Positions 58,307-64,000 of a stretch of 64,000 nucleotides of DNA are shown piece after piece; within the stretch, counting starts at the first letter, position 1; each line of letters opens with the position of its first letter. The position numbers and the translations under genes were made by a program. Below the pieces are notes generated by a model. That model had not been told where the DNA came from, did no database searches, and worked only from the letters and a program-made list of their open reading frames with translations. Source of the stretch: Parasphingopyxis sp. (GTDB lineage: Bacteria > Pseudomonadota > Alphaproteobacteria > Sphingomonadales > Sphingomonadaceae); NCBI RefSeq assembly GCF_028279465.1, contig NZ_JANQNS010000015.1, positions 310,001 through 374,000 of the forward strand, written 5' to 3'.

Positions 58307-61036
58307 ATGCAAAACATTCCCCCGCCGCCTCCCGGCTTCACTGAGGATGTGGCCCCGCAGGGCTCTATCTACTCGCGCCCTGCATCACCCCCTCCGCCTC
58401 CACCGCCCAATCCAGGCACGGGCTACCGAATGAACCCGGACGGCACGGCTGATCCTATACCGGGCGGTTCGGCTGATCCGTCACGTCCCGGCGCGCCCCC
58501 GCCTCCCGGGCCCTCGCAATCAGAGCAAAGGGCACAGGGCCGCCGTCAGCGCGCAGCAGAGGCATTGCGCCAACTTGATGAGGTGGAACGCCTATTCGAG
58601 CAGCATTTTGAGGGCGAGGGGGATCGCGGCGTTGTTGAATATGTGCCGGGCTTTGCCAACCCAACTAACCAAAATTTCAATCAGGCGAGCCAGCGACTAC
58701 TTGCCTTGGTCCGCCCCGCTATCGCTATGTCTGCACGCGAAGGTGATTCCGACAGGGAAATGGCGATCTTTGAGAGCTATATTCCAAGCTCAACGTCATT
58801 CGACGTAACCAATCGCAACACCATTAACACGCTTCGGTCCATGCTTGAGAATCTATCGCAAGGCGTGCTGCCTAGCGAAACAGAAGCGCAAATGGGCGGC
58901 TCGCAGAGAGCGGCACCGGCTAACAATGCGCCACAAAGCGGTGTCATTCCTCCGCAGGAAGTGCCGCCGCGCCAAGATGTTGGCAACGGGCTTGGCAATA
59001 TGGCAGTCGATGAAACGCGCCGTCAGGTGGCGCGTTCCACTGCCATTGCGGGCCTTGGCGAGAATGCAGGGCAGGAAAGGGGAATTGTAGAAGCGGGCGA
59101 TGATCGTCTGCTTTCCGCTGTTGACGAGTTGATACGCGATCCGAATGTCAGCACATCGCAGATTGTGCAGTTTCTCAGCGAGCGCCGCGTGGATTTAACG
59201 CCCGAACAGGTTGCTGCCATTCGTTTTTATAAGGAAAACCCCGACCAGCCCGCCCCCGATGCAGTTTATGATGGCGAGGTACGGGATGCGACAATGCCAG
59301 AGGCCTATCTTACGGGCGCGGCCGACTTTCTAACGGCGGGCTTTGGCGATGAACTTGGTCTGTATGACAGCGAAGTTGCTAACCAAGCGCAGGAGGACCG
59401 CCCGCTTTCATATTTCGGCGGACAGCTCATAGCGGGCGGGCTCACTACGCCTGCGGCAGCCGTCGCCACTCCCGGACGCGCAGCCGCCACCGCTTCCGCT
59501 TTTGGCGGCGCGCATTCAGCGGGCTCCACGGACGGAGATGTGAGCGACCGCCTGTCTGCGGCGGGGCGGGGCGCGGTTCTTGGCGGCGCAACTGGCTATC
59601 TAGGTCAGCGCTTTGTGGGCAGCCTTAGCGACCGGATTGCGGCGCGCACCCAAAGACGGGCGGCCCGGCAAGCGGAGCGGAGCGATGTTTTTCAAGCTGC
59701 GCAACGCCAAGGGATTGATCCACTGCCCGCCGATGTCGGAGGCCCCGCAACGCGGCGCTTGAGTGGCGGCGCTGCGCAAGGATTTGTTTCCGGCCCTCCT
59801 GTTATACGCGCAGCTGAAGCGGCCAATGAGGCTACTGGCGACGCCCTTGCGCGCACGGCACAAAATGTCGGCAATGTTGCTGACCGCACTGGTGCGGGAC
59901 AGGCCGCACAACGCGGTGCGCGAGAGTTCCTAGACGAAAGCGCGCGGCGCGAGCGCGATCTTTTTGAAGCGGTGCCTATCCCAGATGACACCGCAGCAGT
60001 GACGACTAATTCGCGCGAGGCGCTGCAAGAAATAGCGGGGCAGTTTGAGAGTAACCCGCGCTTGCGTGAGGCCTTTGCCGACGAACGTCTTGCGACATAT
60101 GCCCAGGCCCTAGAAGACGGGCTGTCTTATCAAGACTTGCGTGCGTTCCGGTCGCGGATCGGCGAAATGGTTGAGAGTGCCCAAGTCGGAGCAGAAGGCT
60201 CCTCTCGCGCATCCTTGCGCCGCCTCTATGGAGCGCTGTCAGATGACATAACGGAAACCGCCCGCGCCGTTTCCCCGCGCGCCCTCGCGCTGGCTAATCG
60301 GGCCGTACAGTATTCGCGTGGGCGTCACTCCCGCCGCGAAGGCGTCTTGCGTATGATTTTGGGGCGCGATTTTAACGCCACGCCCGAACAGGCGTTTAAT
60401 GCTATCGAACGGCTGACTACGCAAAAGGGTAGCGTCTCCGAATTATCCCGCGCCCTGCGTTCGATGCCCGCAAGCGAGGCGGCTTCGGTGCGCGCAACGA
60501 TGATCGAACGCCTTGGTTTGGCAAGGGCTGGCGGCCAAAACGCGGATGGTGATGCGTTTTCAATCGCAACATTTTTAACCAACTGGAACAACATGAGCCC
60601 GCGCGCGCGCGCCGTTCTTGCTGGTAATCAGCCGACATCATTGGCTCTTAACGACTTGGCTCGCTACGCCGGGGCCGCGAAAGATTCGGCTCGCTACGCA
60701 AATTCGTCCAACACGACAGGCGCTGTGCTGACGCAATCTGCGCTTACAAGCGCCCCGGCAATCTTCATGCAAGACCTAACGGGCGTTTTATTGGCGGGAA
60801 CGGCGCTAGGCGCTCAATACGGCGCTGGCCGACTGCTTGCTTCGCCTAGCGTTGCTAGATGGATGGCACGCGCCCCGCGCCAAGGGGCGCGTCCGTCTCG
60901 CGTCCGCGCATGGATTAGGAATGCCCCCAAGGGGATCGGGCTACAGCCGCAAGCGCGAGAGGCTCTAGAAGCTCTATTCCGAGGCCCGCGCCCTGCAATG
61001 TCAGGTGACGATCCAGAAGAGAGCGCAGAACAGTAG
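58307..61036 (+). CDS. Large internal virion / ejection protein (P22 gp16-like position)
   Basis: A 909-residue protein with a proline-rich N-terminus (residues 1-70, several runs of Pro), a long Ala/Arg/Gly-rich helical body and a segment with membrane-active character (about 330-440, AYLTGAADFLTAGFGDE and GGATGYLGQRF). Near the C-terminus are hydrophobic helices (APAIFMQDLTGVLLAGTALG). Size, order and composition fit the large ejection protein that helps DNA cross the cell envelope. No enzymatic motif is seen. It starts four bases after the P5-like frame ends. Confidence 0.7.
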   Translation: MQNIPPPPPGFTEDVAPQGSIYSRPASPPPPPPPNPGTGYRMNPDGTADPIPGGSADPSRPGAPPPPGPSQSEQRAQGRRQRAAEALRQLDEVERLFEQHFEGEGDRGVVEYVPGFANPTNQNFNQASQRLLALVRPAIAMSAREGDSDREMAIFESYIPSSTSFDVTNRNTINTLRSMLENLSQGVLPSETEAQMGGSQRAAPANNAPQSGVIPPQEVPPRQDVGNGLGNMAVDETRRQVARSTAIAGLGENAGQERGIVEAGDDRLLSAVDELIRDPNVSTSQIVQFLSERRVDLTPEQVAAIRFYKENPDQPAPDAVYDGEVRDATMPEAYLTGAADFLTAGFGDELGLYDSEVANQAQEDRPLSYFGGQLIAGGLTTPAAAVATPGRAAATASAFGGAHSAGSTDGDVSDRLSAAGRGAVLGGATGYLGQRFVGSLSDRIAARTQRRAARQAERSDVFQAAQRQGIDPLPADVGGPATRRLSGGAAQGFVSGPPVIRAAEAANEATGDALARTAQNVGNVADRTGAGQAAQRGAREFLDESARRERDLFEAVPIPDDTAAVTTNSREALQEIAGQFESNPRLREAFADERLATYAQALEDGLSYQDLRAFRSRIGEMVESAQVGAEGSSRASLRRLYGALSDDITETARAVSPRALALANRAVQYSRGRHSRREGVLRMILGRDFNATPEQAFNAIERLTTQKGSVSELSRALRSMPASEAASVRATMIERLGLARAGGQNADGDAFSIATFLTNWNNMSPRARAVLAGNQPTSLALNDLARYAGAAKDSARYANSSNTTGAVLTQSALTSAPAIFMQDLTGVLLAGTALGAQYGAGRLLASPSVARWMARAPRQGARPSRVRAWIRNAPKGIGLQPQAREALEALFRGPRPAMSGDDPEESAEQ

Positions 61037-61190
61037 GGCTGATTTTAGCGCTTTCACCCGCCCGCAGGGATAATTTCCAAGATCACGCCTCTGTATAGCG
61101 GATTTCATCACCAATGAAAAGGATGCGGCCCGACCCTGTGCGCTCACACGGGGCCGAGCCTGACCGCAACCGTTCATGAAGGGAACGATT

Positions 61191-61241
61191 ATGGCTGACA
61201 GCTCTATAATTGCCGACAAAGCAAAAAGTCGAATCCGATGA
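61191..61241 (+). CDS. Possible 16-residue leader peptide
   Basis: ATG 61191 with AAGGGAAC upstream encodes 16 residues and ends TGA within the start of the next gene (ATGA). It may couple or tune translation of the membrane protein that follows. The preceding gap 61037-61190 shows no other gene; a CCC/GGG-rich stem around 61131-61155 is possible. Confidence 0.35.
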   Translation: MADSSIIADKAKSRIR

Positions 61242-61645
61242 CCAAAACCCTGACGCTGGCCGGCCTGAGTGCGTTGCCGGTATCCATAGCCGCCACCATC
61301 CCGATCTCGACGAATGGCGAGCTGAACACAACCGGCATGATGATTGCCGCTGTCATCGGTTCTCTGGCCGCTGCGATGTATGCGGCGCGTAATGCTCGGC
61401 AAGACAAGAAGTCTGCTGGCGATGCAGCGTTCGATGTTCTGGTCGCGATCACATCCGGTATCGGTATTGGATATTATCTCGGTCAGCCTGCTGAACGCGT
61501 CATAGACCGCGTTGTGGACATACCGCCGGAAGCTGGCGCGCTGCTGATGGCTGCATCCGGCGCACAAATCATTGGCTGGCTGGTTGAGGGCAATCTGTTT
61601 GGCTGGGTACTCGACCGCCTTGGCAGGAATAACAAAGATGTATGA
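61238..61645 (+). CDS. Membrane protein of the lysis region, holin-like
   Basis: A 135-residue protein with three hydrophobic segments (residues 6-24, 33-49 and 63-82) and a hydrophobic C-terminal stretch (ALLMAASGAQIIGWLVEG). Position at the head of the lysis cassette makes a holin or antiholin plausible; no family is recognised. It ends in overlap with the next membrane protein. Confidence 0.55.
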   Translation: MTKTLTLAGLSALPVSIAATIPISTNGELNTTGMMIAAVIGSLAAAMYAARNARQDKKSAGDAAFDVLVAITSGIGIGYYLGQPAERVIDRVVDIPPEAGALLMAASGAQIIGWLVEGNLFGWVLDRLGRNNKDV

Positions 61646-61970
61646 TGTTTACGCGGCCGCCCACTTGGCGGTGATGGCCGTCAACGCTGTCTGTGTTGGC
61701 ATCTTTTTCGTGGTGCTGCTCAAGGCCTCCTATTTCGATGATCGGCCGGGCTGGCGCTGGGCTTTTCTGGTCGCCTGCATTGTCGCTGCAAGCGGCCTCT
61801 TAGCCGACATCGTCAACTGGCAATATTACGCCCGCGAGGTCCATTGGGAATCTCTCATCCGATACGCGGGCAACATGGGCATCAACTTCTGCGCAATCGG
61901 TTTGCATTGGCAGCTCTGGCGTAGCTCGCTTGTCAAAGGGTCCATGCTGGATCGGGAGGGGCGGCGATGA
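61638..61970 (+). CDS. Membrane protein of the lysis region
   Basis: A 110-residue protein with three hydrophobic helices (HLAVMAVNAVCVGIFFVVLL, AFLVACIVAASGLLADI and a weaker YAGNMGINFCAIGLH). The start ATG 61638 overlaps the previous gene, and its stop overlaps the amidase start as ATGA. It may cooperate with the upstream and downstream membrane proteins in lysis timing. Confidence 0.55.
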   Translation: MYDVYAAAHLAVMAVNAVCVGIFFVVLLKASYFDDRPGWRWAFLVACIVAASGLLADIVNWQYYAREVHWESLIRYAGNMGINFCAIGLHWQLWRSSLVKGSMLDREGRR

Positions 61971-62584
61971 AGTGGATAGCACAATGGATCGCAGACGCAT
62001 TCAAGGAGGCTGAGAAGGCTATGAAACCGAGCGGCAAGAAAGTCTTTATCAATATCGGTCACGGCAAGAAGCCCGGCCGCCACGATCCAGGGGCGGTGCA
62101 TGCGGGCACCGGCAAGACAGAATACGACCTCAACGTCATCGCCGCCAACGCCTGCAAAGCCTTTCTGGAAGGCAAGGGCCATAGCGTCACGCTCGGCGGC
62201 AACGAAGGCGGAAACTATGCAGGCGGCAAGCTGGCGCGCGGCCACGATGTAGGCGTATCCCTGCACCATAATTCCGCTGTTGCATCGGCGCAGGGCTCTG
62301 AGTGCCTGTACCATCGTCGCAAACACACCGCCGAAGACATCGCATTATCCGGTATGATCGCGGGCGAGCTGGCTACGGAGTTAGGCATCCGCAATCGCGG
62401 CGCAAAGTCGCTTGGGGCGTCCGTCCTGTCCGGCATGAAAGACGTGGGCGTTCCGGTCGCCGTGCTGCCCGAGTTGTATTTCATTCACGAGCAACCCAAC
62501 AATCCCGATCCGGCAGTCTTTGAGGAATGGTCAAAGCGCGGCGGGGAGGCGGTTGGGCGTGCAATTCACGAGTATCTGTCATGA
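61967..62584 (+). CDS. N-acetylmuramoyl-L-alanine amidase, endolysin
   Basis: A 205-residue amidase of the zinc-dependent Amidase_3 type. Zinc ligands and the catalytic glutamate are visible: His32 in INIGHGKKPG, Glu52 in GKTEYDLN, His100/His101 in SLHHNSA, and Glu168 in LPELYFIHE. It cleaves the amide bond between MurNAc and L-Ala at the end of the lytic cycle. The first 20 residues form an amphipathic helix rather than a clear signal peptide, so release probably depends on a holin. Confidence 0.9.
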   Translation: MKWIAQWIADAFKEAEKAMKPSGKKVFINIGHGKKPGRHDPGAVHAGTGKTEYDLNVIAANACKAFLEGKGHSVTLGGNEGGNYAGGKLARGHDVGVSLHHNSAVASAQGSECLYHRRKHTAEDIALSGMIAGELATELGIRNRGAKSLGASVLSGMKDVGVPVAVLPELYFIHEQPNNPDPAVFEEWSKRGGEAVGRAIHEYLS

Positions 62585-62823
62585 ACATCTTCAACGCAGA
62601 ATCCCGCAAGAACGCACTCAAGCTATGGAGCAATTGGCTAGCTGTTTTTGCTGCGTCCGCCGCTGCATGGGCGGTCGAAAACCAAGCCGTTATTCTCGCA
62701 TGGGTTGAAACCATCGAACAGCCGTATCGTTCAGTGCTGACGTTCTTTTTCGTTGCCGCTGTGCCGATCTTTATTCGGATGCTGAATCAGCCGGGGCTGC
62801 ATGAGGAAACAGACAAGAACTGA
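62581..62823 (+). CDS. Holin-like membrane protein
   Basis: An 80-residue protein with two hydrophobic segments (NWLAVFAASAAAWAV and VLTFFFVAAVPIFIRML) and a charged C-terminus (HEETDKN), the layout of class II holins. ATG 62581 overlaps the amidase stop as ATGA, so holin and endolysin are coupled. Confidence 0.7.
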   Translation: MNIFNAESRKNALKLWSNWLAVFAASAAAWAVENQAVILAWVETIEQPYRSVLTFFFVAAVPIFIRMLNQPGLHEETDKN

Positions 62824-62884
62824 GTTTCGGTAAAATACCGGGAGCCGAGCGCGGGCAACAGCGCACAGAAGAAGGAAAAGAAGA

Positions 62885-63124
62885 ATGTTCACAGTGAAAA
62901 GCATCAAGCCGGATGGTTCGGAGTATATCTGCGGTCCGTTTCAGTCGGTAGGCCGAACGCCTGACCATCGCGAAGTTAACTGCTTTGGCGACGGGCCGGG
63001 CGCGGTACACACCTTTTCGGAACGGGAGACTGACGAGCAGTTAGACGAAGGATTGGCGCGTCAATCTACCCGCATTTACGTCATGAATGAGCGCGGCGCG
63101 ACCGTTGCTCAATACAACATATAG
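62885..63124 (+). CDS. Phage hypothetical protein
   Basis: A 79-residue protein starting MFTVKSIKPDGSEYICGPF, with GAAGGAAAAG upstream. It looks beta-rich and has no recognised family. Located between the holin-like and spanin genes, so it could affect lysis or be a late moron. Confidence 0.55.
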   Translation: MFTVKSIKPDGSEYICGPFQSVGRTPDHREVNCFGDGPGAVHTFSERETDEQLDEGLARQSTRIYVMNERGATVAQYNI

Positions 63125-63132
63125 GCTTGACG

Positions 63133-63324
63133 ATGGCACGATACGGCACCGTTTCTCGCCGCATCACGAGCGAGGAAATCGAATGGTATGACGACGAAGA
63201 GCCGTTGATGCCGGATATCCAAGTTGATTTATCGGAAGCTGTCGAGACGGGTTTAGTCGATCCGTCCGGCAGCACAATCTACCGACTGCCCAATGGCATC
63301 GGTTTCTGTGCGGAGGTAGATTGA
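63133..63324 (+). CDS. Small acidic phage protein
   Basis: A 63-residue acidic protein (RITSEEIEWYDDEEPLMPDI) starting at ATG 63133. Its TGA overlaps the ATG of the spanin gene. Function unknown. Confidence 0.5.
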   Translation: MARYGTVSRRITSEEIEWYDDEEPLMPDIQVDLSEAVETGLVDPSGSTIYRLPNGIGFCAEVD

Positions 63325-63689
63325 TGGCATTTGCACTCGCAAACTGGAAATACGTCACCATGGGCGCGCTCACCCTACTGGCGGGGTGGTTCTATCTCGA
63401 ATGGGGTAACGCGGAAGCCGAGGCGGATCGCTACGAGATGGCGCTGTCCGTATCCAATGCCAGCGTCGATGTTTTGGAAGCTGAGGCCGCCGAACGGATG
63501 CAAGAGGCCCGCGAGCGCGACGAACGCGCAAGACAGGCTGCCGAGGATGCCCGGAGAGACGCAGAACGCTTCGCCCGTGACCGGGAAGCCCTAACCGAGC
63601 GCAATCGTGCCCTGACGGCGCTTGTACGGGACCGTGGCGATTCCTGCCCGGCTGATGAGGAGGTGCTAGATGCGCTGGATAATCTTTAG
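63324..63689 (+). CDS. Inner-membrane spanin (Rz-like)
   Basis: A 121-residue protein with one N-terminal transmembrane helix (KYVTMGALTLLAGWFYLEWG) and a long charged periplasmic coiled coil (EAAERMQEARERDERARQ). This is the Rz layout. The next gene, an Rz1-like lipoprotein, starts inside its 3' end, as in many two-component spanins. Together they fuse inner and outer membranes at lysis. CGGAGG precedes ATG 63324. Confidence 0.83.
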   Translation: MAFALANWKYVTMGALTLLAGWFYLEWGNAEAEADRYEMALSVSNASVDVLEAEAAERMQEARERDERARQAAEDARRDAERFARDREALTERNRALTALVRDRGDSCPADEEVLDALDNL

Positions 63690-63927
63690 TCTGTTGTTCG
63701 CAGGGTGTGCGGGCACGCCGGCCATCCAGGTTCGCACTGTTGAAATTCCGGTCGTTGAACTGCGGCACTGCCTAAGCACAGACGATATTCCCGCCACTCC
63801 CGAGCCGTTTGATCGCGGCGATGAAACCGACGCCCGCAACCTTCTGGCGCTGGCAACCGCCAATCTGCGCGAGTGGCGACAGTATGGTGTTGAAAGCCAA
63901 GCGACCATGCGGAGATGCGCAGAATAG
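63670..63927 (+). CDS. Outer-membrane spanin lipoprotein (Rz1-like)
   Basis: An 85-residue protein with a short signal and lipobox (FSLLFAGCAG, Cys13), a proline-containing polar middle (IPATPEPFDRG) and a helical C-terminus. It starts 20 bases before the Rz stop in another frame. The size and lipoprotein signal support the Rz1 role. The last 73 bases of the window after it show nothing recognisable. Confidence 0.8.
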   Translation: MRWIIFSLLFAGCAGTPAIQVRTVEIPVVELRHCLSTDDIPATPEPFDRGDETDARNLLALATANLREWRQYGVESQATMRRCAE

Positions 63928-64000
63928 GCTTGCGATTCCAGTGGTTTTGGGGTAGAGAAATAGGGCGCAGGTGGGAAGCTGGCGCTCATAGGCTGCGGCG

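Overview
The window reads as a high-GC alphaproteobacterial chromosome, most likely from the order Sphingomonadales, interrupted by a temperate podovirus prophage. The host assignment rests on gene content: a ChpT-type histidine phosphotransferase of the CckA-CtrA pathway, a small 4.5S-type SRP RNA in front of dnaX, one RpoH, ETF-ubiquinone oxidoreductase, and palindromic intergenic repeats built on a CTGAGCCTGTCGAAGG core that I associate with sphingomonads. The genus cannot be fixed from the sequence alone.

Chromosome, 1 to about 28.8 kb. The left part carries molybdopterin synthesis (moaB) behind a soluble lytic transglycosylase and a uracil-DNA glycosylase-like gene. Next come ETF-QO, a TPR protein, ispE, a DUF885 lipoprotein, an N-formylglutamate amidohydrolase-like gene, ilvD, a small lipoprotein, nnr, a nitrilase-family gene, two tandem MAPEG genes and a serine/threonine dehydratase. 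From 18.5 to 22 kb there is a tightly coupled set of two cysteine desulfurases, a [2Fe-2S] ferredoxin and, unexpectedly, a class A beta-lactamase. These are followed by the SRP RNA, dnaX and ybaB. A minus-strand group holds an alpha/beta hydrolase, mtgA, rpoH and an RluA-family pseudouridine synthase. A JAMM metalloprotease gene and chpT close the chromosomal part.

Prophage, about 28.85 kb to beyond the right edge (at least 35 kb). The integrase lies directly after chpT. The layout is lambda-like. A leftward early operon (about 38.0 to 28.9 kb) of many small overlapping genes contains a Rad52-like annealing protein, Ssb, an HNH-like protein, an excisionase-like protein and the integrase. An immunity region at 38.05-39.1 kb has an XRE repressor, a lipoprotein in the position of lambda rex, a divergent Cro-like gene, and copies of a GCAACA-N3-TGTTGC operator in both candidate early promoters. 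A rightward replication operon (39.6-45.1 kb) has a methyltransferase-like protein, RusA, a winged-helix replication protein, a primase zinc domain and a TOPRIM-helicase lying in a different frame. The late region (45.3-61 kb) encodes a LamG-like protein, a protein resembling the gene transfer agent spike base, terminase, a P22-like portal, scaffold, an N4-gp56-like capsid protein, P22-like head-completion and ejection proteins, and a lysis cassette with membrane proteins, amidase, holin-like protein and Rz/Rz1 spanins. The right attachment site is outside the window.

The points most worth checking are the two-operator immunity region with its cotranscribed lipoprotein, the split primase, a likely +1 frameshift joining an ejection protein to a peptidoglycan-hydrolase-like domain, and the beta-lactamase fused by start-stop overlap to an iron-sulfur operon. 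No CRISPR array, tRNA gene or insertion sequence was seen.
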